The notes beneath the pieces are model-generated. The model saw only the letters and a list, made by a program, of their open reading frames with translations, searched no databases and was not told where the DNA came from. A DNA stretch of 41,732 nucleotides from Fibrobacter sp. Lineage in GTDB: Bacteria; Fibrobacterota; Fibrobacteria; Fibrobacterales; Fibrobacteraceae. Below, piece by piece: positions 23,900-31,218 of the stretch. The first letter of the stretch is position 1. Every line of letters starts with the position of its first letter. Location: positions 1 through 41,732 of the forward strand of contig JAILDK010000007.1 in NCBI GenBank assembly GCA_024689485.1, read 5' to 3'. The position numbers were made by a program, and so were the translations under genes.

Positions 23900-24144
23900 T
23901 ACAAGATTGATGGGAATAACAAAATGAATTGTTATTCCTGAGCATTCGAAGGAGCGCCTATGATGTGTGATAGTGACTGTCGAATGCCGAAAGGCATTCT
24001 GAAATTCAACTAGCCAGAGCCTGCTGTCCTTAAGGCTCTTATGCTAGAAATCGAGCTATAAGGATATTACAAAAAATTTGGGAAAGACCGAGGTTTTGCG
24101 AAAAAAAACCGGTTTCCCTCTATAACTAAAAGGAATTTTGACTC
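23900..24144 (+). ncRNA. Structured leader RNA of the metY-mccB-mccA operon, candidate attenuator
   Basis: Four pairings are visible. (1) GGAATAACAA/TTGTTATTCC (23913-23938), a perfect 10-bp hairpin. (2) GCATTCGA (23942-23949) with TCGAATGC (23980-23987), which encloses the leader-peptide start. (3) GAATGCC-GAAA-GGCATTC (23982-23999), a perfect 7-bp hairpin with a GNRA loop that competes with pairing 2 for the same bases. (4) CTAGC/GCTAG enclosing AGAGCC/GGCTCT (24010-24047), starting at the leader ORF stop. A further long hairpin, GGGAAA...TTTCCC with GGTTTT/AAAACC inside, occupies 24080-24118 just before the metY Shine-Dalgarno. I see no U-tract, so termination, if it occurs, would be Rho-dependent or the control would be translational. 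No known SAM, SAH or T-box motif is recognisable. Confidence 0.65.
23960..24013 (+). CDS. Met/Cys-rich leader peptide, 17 residues
   Basis: The ORF reads MMCDSDCRMPKGILKFN and stops at TAG 24011-24013. AAGGAG (23949-23954) sits 5 nt before the ATG, a better Shine-Dalgarno than most genes in this window have. Five of the first nine residues are Met or Cys (M1, M2, C3, C7, M9), far above chance, and the operon downstream makes and interconverts those two amino acids. Codons 7-10 form one arm of two mutually exclusive hairpins. By analogy with his/trp leaders and with cysteine-codon leader ORFs described in mycobacteria, ribosome stalling on scarce Cys-tRNA or Met-tRNA could switch the fold. It was missed as a gene because of its size. 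Confidence 0.65.
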   Translation: MMCDSDCRMPKGILKFN

Positions 24145-25431
24145 ATGACGACTCAGAACAAACTTCATTTCGAAACTCTCCAGATTCACGTTGGCCAGGA
24201 ACAGGCAGATCCGGCAACCGACTCCCGCTCCGTTCCTATTTACCAGACCACTTCTTATGTGTTCCATAACGCGCAGCATGCTGCAGACCGCTTTGCTTTG
24301 AAGGATGCGGGTAACGTTTATGGCCGTATCACGAATACGACCCAGGGCGTTTTGGAACAGCGTATTGCCGCTTTGGAAGGCGGTGTAGGCGCTCTCGCTG
24401 TGGCCAGTGGCGCAGCCGCGATTACCTATGCGATTACCGCTCTCGCTCACTCGGGCGATCATGTGGTGGCGCAGCGCACGGTTTACGGTGGAACCTTTAA
24501 CCTGTTACAGCACACGCTTCGCAATTACGGCATTGAAACCACTTTTGTGGATACGCATGACCTGAAGGAAGTGGAAAGCGCTGTCAAGAGCAATACGAAG
24601 CTTATCTTTATCGAAACGCTCGGCAACCCGAATTCCGACATTCCGGATATTGACGCGATTGCGGAAATCGCTCACAAGAACAAGATCCCGCTCGTGATTG
24701 ACAACACGTTCGGAACGCCGTATTTGATTCGCCCGATTGAACACGGTGCCGATATCGTGGTACATTCCGCGACCAAGTTTATCGGTGGCCACGGTACGAC
24801 TCTCGGCGGCATCACTGTGGACAGCGGTAAGTTCGATTGGGAAGCTTCGGGCAAGTTCCCGCACCTGACTGAAGTGAACCAGAGCTACGGCCTTTCCTTC
24901 ACCAAGGCAGTCGGCGCTGCGGCTTATGTCGTTTACGTGCGCACGATCCTTTTGCGCGATGAAGGTGCTGCGATTTCTCCGTTCAATGCGTTCCTTTTGC
25001 TGCAGGGAACGGAAACGCTTTCGCTTCGTCTCGAACGCCACGTGGAAAATACCAAGAAGATCTTGGATTACCTCACGCATAATCCGAAGGTTTCCCATGT
25101 GAACCATCCGAGCCTTCCGTATCATCCGGATCACAAGCTGTACCAGAAGTACTTCCCGAATGGCGGCGGTTCCATCTTTACCTTTGACATCAAGGGTGGA
25201 CAGGAAGAAGCGTTCAAGTTTATTGATAACCTGAAGATCTTCAGCCTGCTTGCGAACGTGGCCGATGTGAAGAGCTTGGTGATTCACCCGTACACGACGA
25301 CCCATGCGGAACTGACTCCGGAAGAATTGGCAGCTGCCAATATTACGCCGGCAACGATCCGCGTCTCCATTGGTACGGAACATTACGAAGACATCATTGC
25401 TGACCTGGAAAGAGGCTTTGCTGCCATCTAA
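24145..25431 (+). CDS. metY: O-acetylhomoserine sulfhydrylase-like enzyme (MetY1)
   Basis: The predicted PLP enzyme condenses O-acetylhomoserine with sulfide (homocysteine) or methanethiol (methionine). The 428 residues match the length of MetY, which is longer than MetB/MccB. Seen motifs: PIYQTTSYVF, YGRITNTTQGVLEQRIAALEGG, ASGAAAITYA, TVYGGTFNL, ETLGNPNSDIPDI, VIDNTFGTPYL and PLP lysine K211 in VHSATKFIGGHG. The extra segment around 225-260 (KFDWEASGKFPHLTEVNQSYGL...) is the MetY-specific insertion. It is the first gene of unit A after the leader RNA. AGGAA precedes its ATG. This copy is the best candidate for the true MetY among the three paralogues. Confidence 0.9.
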   Translation: MTTQNKLHFETLQIHVGQEQADPATDSRSVPIYQTTSYVFHNAQHAADRFALKDAGNVYGRITNTTQGVLEQRIAALEGGVGALAVASGAAAITYAITALAHSGDHVVAQRTVYGGTFNLLQHTLRNYGIETTFVDTHDLKEVESAVKSNTKLIFIETLGNPNSDIPDIDAIAEIAHKNKIPLVIDNTFGTPYLIRPIEHGADIVVHSATKFIGGHGTTLGGITVDSGKFDWEASGKFPHLTEVNQSYGLSFTKAVGAAAYVVYVRTILLRDEGAAISPFNAFLLLQGTETLSLRLERHVENTKKILDYLTHNPKVSHVNHPSLPYHPDHKLYQKYFPNGGGSIFTFDIKGGQEEAFKFIDNLKIFSLLANVADVKSLVIHPYTTTHAELTPEELAAANITPATIRVSIGTEHYEDIIADLERGFAAI

Positions 25432-25453
25432 ATCGAAATAGGAGATCTTCGAT

Positions 25454-26611
25454 ATGTCTATTTCGAAGTTTATTGAAACGACGCTGATTCACGGCGGCAT
25501 TGATGGAGATTCTGTAACGGGAGCGGTAAACGTTCCCATTTACCAGACCTCCACCTATAAGCAATCCGGCCTTGGCGAAAACACGGGTTGGGAATATTCC
25601 CGCACGGGAAACCCGACGCGTGCCGCTTTGGAGGCTTTGATTGCGGAACTGGAAAACGGTGTAGCGGGCTTCGCTTTTGCAAGCGGTATGGCTGCGACAT
25701 CCACGGTGCTTTCGCTCTTTCACCAGGGCGATCGCATTTTGATTTCGAGCAATGTGTATGGAGGAACCTTCCGCGTTCTGGATAAGGTCTTCAAGAATTT
25801 GGGAATCCAATATTCGATTGAAGATACAACAGACTTGGAAGCCTTGGATGCCAAGGTGACGCCGGATGTGAAAGCGTTTTTTGTGGAAAGTCCTGCAAAT
25901 CCGCTTTTGACGGTGACGGACCTTTCGGCTGTTGCGCAAATTGCCAAAAAGCACGGGATTCTGACGATTGTCGATAATACTTTCATGACTCCTTATTTGC
26001 AGCGTCCGCTGGATTTGGGAGCGGATATCGTGGTGCATAGCGCGACGAAGTATTTGGGCGGTCACAGTGATCTTGTCGCAGGTCTTGCGGTTACAAACAA
26101 CAAGGAAATTGCGGATCGCTTGGCGTTTACGCAGAATGCGATTGGCTCGGTTTTGGGACCGTTCGATTCGTTCTTGCTGATTCGTGGAATCAAAACGTTG
26201 GGTGTTCGCTTGGACCGTCATACGGAAAACGCTTTGCGCATCGCTCACTTTTTGGAATCTTCCGAAGCGGTGAAGAAGGTTTATTATCCGGGCCTTCCGA
26301 CTGCACAGGGTTACGAAATCAACAAGAAGCAGGCGAAAAATGGCGGAGCCATGATTTCGTTCGAATTGAAAGAGAATTACGACGTCCGAAAATTCTTCAA
26401 GGGTCTTCGTTTGATTTCACTCGCCGAAAGTTTGGGTGGCGTTGAAAGCCTTGTTTGCCATCCTGCTTCCATGACTCACGCATCCATTCCGAAGGAAATT
26501 CGCGAAAAAGTGGGAATTACCGACGGTTTGATCCGTTTGTCTGTGGGAATTGAAAAGGTGGATGACATTATTCTGGACTTGAACGCGGCTATTCAGGCTG
26601 CACAGGAGTAA
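25454..26611 (+). CDS. mccB: Cystathionine gamma-lyase/gamma-synthase family enzyme (MccB/MetB type)
   Basis: This 385-residue enzyme is in the size range of MccB/MetB/MetC. Seen: PIYQTSTYKQSG, the YSRTGNPTR PLP-phosphate motif (48-56), ASGMAATSTV, VYGGTFRVL, VDNTFMTPYLQRPLDLGADIVVHSATKYLGGHSD with PLP lysine K199. With the adjacent mccA-like gene it forms the reverse transsulfuration pair (homocysteine to cysteine through cystathionine) as in Bacillus mccA-mccB; cystathionine gamma-synthase activity cannot be excluded from sequence alone. AGGAG precedes its start; it is 22 nt after metY. Confidence 0.88.
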   Translation: MSISKFIETTLIHGGIDGDSVTGAVNVPIYQTSTYKQSGLGENTGWEYSRTGNPTRAALEALIAELENGVAGFAFASGMAATSTVLSLFHQGDRILISSNVYGGTFRVLDKVFKNLGIQYSIEDTTDLEALDAKVTPDVKAFFVESPANPLLTVTDLSAVAQIAKKHGILTIVDNTFMTPYLQRPLDLGADIVVHSATKYLGGHSDLVAGLAVTNNKEIADRLAFTQNAIGSVLGPFDSFLLIRGIKTLGVRLDRHTENALRIAHFLESSEAVKKVYYPGLPTAQGYEINKKQAKNGGAMISFELKENYDVRKFFKGLRLISLAESLGGVESLVCHPASMTHASIPKEIREKVGITDGLIRLSVGIEKVDDIILDLNAAIQAAQE

Positions 26612-26625
26612 ATAAGAGGCTTCGT

Positions 26626-27537
26626 ATGCACTACTATGAATCGATGCAATCTCTGATTGGCCATACTCCGCTTGTGAAAATTTCGCATGCCGGAATCCCT
26701 GAAGGTGTAAACCTGTTTGCGAAACTCGAACTGTGGAATCCGTCGGGGAGTGTCAAAGATCGCACGGGCCTTTACATGGTAAATGCCGCTTTGGAAGAGG
26801 GAACTCTGAAACCGGGCGGTACCATTGTGGAAGCGACGGCGGGCAACACGGGACTGGGAATTGCTTTTGCTGCGCTGAATCGTGGCTTGCGGGTGATTTT
26901 TGTTGTGCCGACTAAGTTCTCTCAAGAAAAGCAGACTCTTTTGCGCGCCTTGGGTGCGGAACTCATCAACACGCCTCGTGAAGAAGGCATGCTGGGTGCT
27001 GAAAAGAAGGCTGAGGAACTTTTAAAGACAATCCCTGGTTCGGTTTCGCTGCGCCAGTTCCGCAATCCGGCAAATCCACGGGCTCATTATGAAACGACGG
27101 GACCTGAAATTTATCAGGACTTGGATGGTCAAATTGATTATGTGGTTGCAGGTGCAGGCAGCGGCGGAACTTATTCGGGTATTCTCAAGTTCCTCAAGGA
27201 AAAGAATCCGAAGATCCAAGGTGTATTGGCAGATCCTGTGGGTTCCACGATGGGTGGCGGCGAACATGGCGATTACAACATCGAAGGAATCGGAAACGAT
27301 TTTATTGCCGACACCATGGATATGTCGCTGGTGGATCAGGTGATTAAAATCAATGACGACGATGCCTTTGGCGGAGCCCGAGAACTCGCTCAAAATGAAG
27401 GGATTATCGCTGGATCTTCTTCGGGGGCGGCCTTTACGGCTGCAAAGAAGTTGATCGCTTCGGGCGCGCGTGGAAACATTGTGTTTGTGGCACCCGATCG
27501 CGGTGACCGTTACTTTAGCAAGGGCCTGTATATCTAG
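26626..27537 (+). CDS. mccA: Cysteine synthase / O-acetylserine-dependent cystathionine beta-synthase (CysK/MccA type)
   Basis: This encodes a 303-residue fold-type II PLP enzyme. Seen: the PLP lysine motif NPSGSVKDRTG (K44), EATAGNTGLGIA (69-80), the phosphate-binding VAGAGSGGTYSG (about 180) and the closing GIIAGSSSGAA. SVSLRQFRNPANPRAHYETTGPEI is the substrate-loop signature of this family. The adjacent mccB homologue favours MccA (O-acetylserine plus homocysteine giving cystathionine) over a plain cysteine synthase, but discriminating residues were not checked. It lies 14 nt after mccB, so the genes are co-translated. It is one of five PLP sulfur enzymes in the island. Confidence 0.88.
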   Translation: MHYYESMQSLIGHTPLVKISHAGIPEGVNLFAKLELWNPSGSVKDRTGLYMVNAALEEGTLKPGGTIVEATAGNTGLGIAFAALNRGLRVIFVVPTKFSQEKQTLLRALGAELINTPREEGMLGAEKKAEELLKTIPGSVSLRQFRNPANPRAHYETTGPEIYQDLDGQIDYVVAGAGSGGTYSGILKFLKEKNPKIQGVLADPVGSTMGGGEHGDYNIEGIGNDFIADTMDMSLVDQVIKINDDDAFGGARELAQNEGIIAGSSSGAAFTAAKKLIASGARGNIVFVAPDRGDRYFSKGLYI

Positions 27538-27559
27538 GCCTTAAAACAAGGAGTTAAAA

Positions 27560-28117
27560 ATGGCAAGAGTCAAATTTATCGAATCTGTTGAAGAAGCCCA
27601 GGGCAAGGCGAAGGAAGCCTATGAATATCTGGTTTCTGCAGGAAAGATTACCAACATGAAGCGCGCCTTGCTTCAGGATTACGCAACCTATGATGCCTTT
27701 ATGGGTTGGTACACCAGCTGGAATCGCCTTGTGGAAGTGGTGGGGCTTCGTGCTTCGACCATTTACGCTCATGCAATTTCGACGACCAATAGCTGCCAGC
27801 TTTGCTCGCTATTCTTCATTAGCGATTTGAAGGGTTTGGGAATTGACCCGAAGAGCTTCAAGCTCGATGAAAAGGAAGGCTTGCTGGTTGAACTCGCGCA
27901 TCAGATTGTGAAGGACCCGACCAAGGTTTCGGATGAACTGATTGCGAACTTGAAGAAGTTCTTTAACGATAGCGAATTGGTGACGGTTGTCGGCTTTGCA
28001 GCCCAGATGATTGCGACGAACAATTTCAACTCGGTTTTGAAAATCGATGTGGATCAACGTTTGCTGCCGATCGTGGGTGAATTTAAGCCTGCAACGTGGC
28101 GTGAAAACATCAAGTAA
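27560..28117 (+). CDS. AhpD-like/carboxymuconolactone decarboxylase-family protein
   Basis: This encodes 185 residues, an all-helical fold of the AhpD/CMD type. The redox motif is C79-Q-L-C82 in SCQLCSLFF. In peroxidase-type members the CxxC is followed by a His about three residues on; here that position is Phe, and the preceding Glu is not obvious, so classic alkyl-hydroperoxidase relay chemistry is unlikely. It may be a thiol-disulfide or reductant partner of the sulfur enzymes. AAGGAG precedes its ATG. It lies between mccA and the solute-binding lipoprotein in unit A. Confidence 0.82.
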   Translation: MARVKFIESVEEAQGKAKEAYEYLVSAGKITNMKRALLQDYATYDAFMGWYTSWNRLVEVVGLRASTIYAHAISTTNSCQLCSLFFISDLKGLGIDPKSFKLDEKEGLLVELAHQIVKDPTKVSDELIANLKKFFNDSELVTVVGFAAQMIATNNFNSVLKIDVDQRLLPIVGEFKPATWRENIK

Positions 28118-28133
28118 GCTTGTGAAATTGACG

Positions 28134-29150
28134 ATGAAGAACAGTTGTAAGATTTATTTGACCGCCTTGATCGCCTTTGGAATTTCCCTGCTCGTCGGAG
28201 CCTGCAATGGGAATGAAAAGTCTCAATTTAAGTTTGGGACTTTGGAACTTCCCATTTTGGATGGTTCTTTGTGCGGAGCGCCTTTCTATGTAGCTAAGGA
28301 AAAGGGATTCTTTGCCGAAGAAGGCATTGACGCCAAACTGATCGCGGCTGACGGTGAAACCCGTAAGCTGGGACTCAGCAAGGGCACCTATGCTTTGACG
28401 AATTCGGACTTTCAATTTTTCCAGGCGATTGAAAATGGCGTGGACATCAAGATTGTCGATGGCATTCACATTGGATGCATCAAGGTCTTGGTGAAAAAGG
28501 GTTCCCCCTATGAGAAAGCCTCTGATTTGAAGGGAAAAAAGATTGCCGTCGACGAAATCGGTGGTACTCCGCATCAAGCGGCAAGTCTTTGGCTTTCTTT
28601 AGGTGGCGTTTCGACTAAGCCGGAAGACCATCAGGTAGAATTTTTACCGTATGCGGATGGTAATTTGGCGCTCGAAGCTTTGGAACAGGGGCAGATTGAT
28701 GCGGCCGCCATTTGGGACCCGCTCGCCTCTGCTTACGAAAAATCGGGCAAAGCCGATGTGATTATGGATGTGGCGACGGATCCGGTTTTCGATGGCCGTT
28801 ACTGTTGCTTTATCTATGTGTCTGCTAAGATTTTGAAGGAAGAACCTGCAAAGATTGCGGCTCTTTTACGAGCCATCCACAAAGCGGAAAGCTGGATTGC
28901 AGAACATCCTGAAGAAACGGTGGAGATTATTGCCGAAGGCAAGTATTCCGAAATTGAAGACAAGCCGCTCGCGGTTGAACTGATCAAGAGCTACGTCTAC
29001 ACTTCGGTGGAACAGCGGAAGGCTTTGGGTCGAGACGTCAAGGGTGATTTGCGCTACTTCAGTGAACAGCTCAAGAAGATTGGTTACCTGACTCAGGATC
29101 CCGATGCGTTTGTGACGAATCTTTATGAAGAAGTTGATTTGAACAAATAA
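28134..29150 (+). CDS. ABC transporter solute-binding lipoprotein 1 (SsuA/TauA/NMT1-like)
   Basis: This encodes 338 residues with lipobox VGAC (Cys24). The fold motifs fit SsuA/TauA/ThiY-like periplasmic binding proteins: LDGSLCGAPFYVAKEKGFFAEEGID (44-67), GLSKGTYALTNSDFQFF, DLKGKKIAVDEIGGTPHQAASLW, AIWDPLASAYEKSG. Internal cysteines C47, C115, C224 and C225 are all conserved in the paralogue at 37650 and are unusual for sulfonate binders. I chose the ATG of MKNSC; a GTG 4 codons earlier is possible. It closes unit A. Its permease and ATPase are in unit B, so they work as one importer. Confidence 0.88.
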   Translation: MKNSCKIYLTALIAFGISLLVGACNGNEKSQFKFGTLELPILDGSLCGAPFYVAKEKGFFAEEGIDAKLIAADGETRKLGLSKGTYALTNSDFQFFQAIENGVDIKIVDGIHIGCIKVLVKKGSPYEKASDLKGKKIAVDEIGGTPHQAASLWLSLGGVSTKPEDHQVEFLPYADGNLALEALEQGQIDAAAIWDPLASAYEKSGKADVIMDVATDPVFDGRYCCFIYVSAKILKEEPAKIAALLRAIHKAESWIAEHPEETVEIIAEGKYSEIEDKPLAVELIKSYVYTSVEQRKALGRDVKGDLRYFSEQLKKIGYLTQDPDAFVTNLYEEVDLNK

Positions 29151-29186
29151 TTTTCCATCAGAACTTTCGAGTGAAGTAAACCAGGC

Positions 29187-29213
29187 CCACGGATATTTAT
29201 CCGTGGTTTTTTT
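29187..29213 (+). terminator. Rho-independent terminator closing unit A
   Basis: CCACGGAT (29187-29194) pairs perfectly with ATCCGTGG (29199-29206) around ATTT, followed by seven T. It ends unit A before the next copy of the operator. Confidence 0.92.
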
Positions 29214-29234
29214 AATTGAAAATTAACGGCGATG

Positions 29235-29279
29235 TCATAAGAAAAAACTATAAACCCGCATAAGAATTAAGTATTGGAC
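29235..29279 (+). promoter_or_regulatory. Sulfur-island operator and promoter, copy B
   Basis: Blocks: TCATAAGAAAAAACT, ATAAACCCGCATA, AGAATTAAG, TATTGGAC, aligned gap-free to copies A, C and D. TTGGAC (29274-29279) serves as -35; the expected -10 position 18 bp on is TACCTT (29298-29303), a weak match, which suggests dependence on an activator. It drives the permease gene at 29331. Confidence 0.72.
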
Positions 29280-29330
29280 GAGAGCCTGATCCGCTTCTAC
29301 CTTTTGCGCGTGAAAAAGTAGGAGAGTTTC

Positions 29331-30308
29331 ATGAAAATATTATGGACGATTTCTGGATTTGTAATCGCCTTTTTGGTGAATCTGTTTTTTCCGCAAGTCG
29401 CTGAAACTGTGCGGATCAAAGAATATGTTTTAGGCGGATTTCGAGTAGATGATAATTTGGCATACCGTTTGGTGTTGATGGCCATCATCGCTTATTACGT
29501 TGCCTATTCGATTTTTTTGATCCTTCGCAAGTCGAATGGAAACCGTGCCGTCAAGTTTTATGCGGGAGCCAAGTTCCGCTTTGCGATGGGAATTGCGCTT
29601 GCCGCGTGGGATGTTCTTGGGACAAAGCTGCTGATTTTGCCGCAGCCTTTTTTCCCAGGGCCTGCCATCATTATGGACGCTTTTATCGGCGATACGGAAT
29701 TCATTTTGCGGAATACGCTGTATTCGCTTCGACTTTTTGCGGCAGGATTTTCGACGGGCGTGTTGACGGGAATTGTAACGGGCTTGCTGATTGGATGGTA
29801 TCCGAAAGCGCGTTACTGGATTTTGCCGGTGCTCAACATTTGCGGTGTGATTCCTGCGGTGGCGTGGATGCCTTTTGCGATCACGCTGTTTCCGACTTCG
29901 TTTGCGGCGGCGACTTTCTTGATTGCAATCTGCTCTTGGTTCCCGGTGGCGACGATGACAGCAGATGGGGTGCAGGGAACGCCGAAGGCGTTGTTTGAAC
30001 TTTCGCGCACTTTTGGTGCGGGGCAACTGTATCAGATTTTCCACATTGCGATTCCGCATGCAATGCCTCAGATTTTTACGGGAATTATGACGGCTGCTGC
30101 TTTTGGATTTACGACGCTTGTCATGGCCGAAATGATGGGGCAGCCGGGCGGTCTTGGCTATTACATCAACACGTCAAAGGTTTGGAGCGCGTATTACAAA
30201 GTCTTTGCGGCGATAGTCGTAATGGCGGTTCTGTTCTCTGCGATTTTGAAGGTTGTTGGCTCGGTGCAACGTTATGTGCTCCGTTGGCAGAAAGGTGTTG
30301 TTCGATAG
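29331..30308 (+). CDS. ABC transporter permease (SsuC/TauC-like)
   Basis: This is a 325-residue inner-membrane permease. Two extra N-terminal helices (about 1-65) precede a standard BPD_transp_1 core (about 130-325) with LRNTLYSLRLFAAGFSTGVLTG and an EAA-type loop region (SRTFGAGQLYQIFHIAIPHAMPQIFTG at about 215-245). The N-terminal extension is longer than in many SsuC proteins. It pairs with the ATPase 9 nt downstream and presumably with the solute-binding lipoproteins of units A and C. AGGAG-like sequence lies before the ATG. Confidence 0.9.
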   Translation: MKILWTISGFVIAFLVNLFFPQVAETVRIKEYVLGGFRVDDNLAYRLVLMAIIAYYVAYSIFLILRKSNGNRAVKFYAGAKFRFAMGIALAAWDVLGTKLLILPQPFFPGPAIIMDAFIGDTEFILRNTLYSLRLFAAGFSTGVLTGIVTGLLIGWYPKARYWILPVLNICGVIPAVAWMPFAITLFPTSFAAATFLIAICSWFPVATMTADGVQGTPKALFELSRTFGAGQLYQIFHIAIPHAMPQIFTGIMTAAAFGFTTLVMAEMMGQPGGLGYYINTSKVWSAYYKVFAAIVVMAVLFSAILKVVGSVQRYVLRWQKGVVR

Positions 30309-30317
30309 GAGAGTGTT

Positions 30318-31118
30318 ATGACGGATATTTTCAATCGGGAAGAAATTCTAAAGATTCAAAACGTGAATCGCTCTTTTATCGATGAACGTTCGGGTGAACC
30401 TCGGCAGATTTTGAAGGATATTCAGTTTTCTGTTTTTCGGGGCGAATTTATTTCGATTCTAGGTGCTTCGGGCTGCGGAAAAACGACCTTGTTGCGGTTG
30501 ATTGCGGGGCTGGATTCCGTTCAAGAAGGAAAGATCGTTTTGAACGGAAAGCCCGTGCTGCGGCCGGATTCTAAACGCGGTTATGTGTTCCAGCAGGGTT
30601 GCCTTTTTCCGTGGCTTACGGTAGAAGACAATATTGCGATGGGCCTTAAAATTCGTGGCGTTCAGAAGCAGAATAAGGATCGGATTCACGCGTTTATAGA
30701 AAAAATCGGGCTTGCCGGATTTGAGAAAAACTTTCCGCATCAGATCAGCGGTGGGATGGCGCAGCGCGTGGCGATTGCCCGAGCTTTGATCAACGATCCT
30801 GAAATTTTGCTCTTGGATGAGCCTATGGGAGCCTTGGATTCGTTTACCCGGGCAGAGATTCAAGACTTGCTTTTGGAACTTCGCAAGGAACGCAACACCA
30901 CGATGATTCTTGTGACGCACGATATTGACGAAGCGCTTTATCTGTCGGATCGAATCGTCATTATGACGCCGCGTCCTGGGCGCATTAGTGAAGTCCTTGA
31001 AATTCGTGACAGCTTCCCGCGAGAAAGAGGTTCTGCGCAGTTCCTTGAAAAGCGCAGTCAAATTTTGGAACGCTTTGACTTAGCCCGCGTCACTCCTACA
31101 GCGGAATACATGATTTAA
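30318..31118 (+). CDS. ABC transporter ATP-binding protein (SsuB/TauB-like)
   Basis: This encodes 266 residues with a full nucleotide-binding domain: Walker A GASGCGKTT (about 53-61), Q-loop near YVFQQGCLFPWLT, signature ISGGMAQR (about 142-149), Walker B ILLLDEPMGALD and switch His in VTHDID. This is the NrtD/SsuB/TauB subfamily that energises nitrate, sulfonate or taurine import. Unit B consists only of this gene and the permease, and lies between the two units that encode the binding proteins. No terminator is visible between it and operator C, so read-through into unit C is possible. Confidence 0.92.
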   Translation: MTDIFNREEILKIQNVNRSFIDERSGEPRQILKDIQFSVFRGEFISILGASGCGKTTLLRLIAGLDSVQEGKIVLNGKPVLRPDSKRGYVFQQGCLFPWLTVEDNIAMGLKIRGVQKQNKDRIHAFIEKIGLAGFEKNFPHQISGGMAQRVAIARALINDPEILLLDEPMGALDSFTRAEIQDLLLELRKERNTTMILVTHDIDEALYLSDRIVIMTPRPGRISEVLEIRDSFPRERGSAQFLEKRSQILERFDLARVTPTAEYMI

Positions 31119-31125
31119 AACTTCC

Positions 31126-31170
31126 CTATAAAAAAATGTTATAGCAAACGCTAAAAAATAAGTATTGGAC
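31126..31170 (+). promoter_or_regulatory. Sulfur-island operator and promoter, copy C
   Basis: Blocks: CTATAAAAAAATGTT, ATAGCAAACGCTA, AAAAATAAG, TATTGGAC. The second block is a TAGC-AAAC-GCTA dyad and CTATAA...TTATAG forms a wider one. TTGGAC (31165-31170) is followed after exactly 18 bp by TATACT (31189-31194). The predicted leader to the ATG at 31219 is about 19 nt. Confidence 0.78.
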
Positions 31171-31188
31171 TGTGTTTCAAATCGCATC

Positions 31189-31194
31189 TATACT
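31189..31194 (+). promoter_or_regulatory. -10 hexamer of unit C
   Basis: TATACT is 18 bp from TTGGAC, the same hexamer and spacing as for unit D. AAGGAG follows at the Shine-Dalgarno position. Confidence 0.7.
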
Positions 31195-31218
31195 TGTTCA
31201 AAAAATAAGGAGAGTACG

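Noticed and set aside
23852-23941. 29-codon ORF MELSLAFLPILFYLK... overlapping operator A
   Set aside because: It begins inside the operator and upstream of the likely transcription start, has no Shine-Dalgarno, and lacks enriched Met/Cys codons, unlike the 17-codon ORF downstream.
24080-24118. Intrinsic terminator before metY
   Set aside because: The stem is strong, but it is followed by TCTATAACT and not by a T run, so I list it as leader structure only.
23900-24144. SAM, SAH or T-box riboswitch in the unit A leader
   Set aside because: None of the conserved cores I know (the SAM-I GAGGGA...GCAACC type elements, SAM-II, T-box AGGGUGGNACCGCG) is visible.
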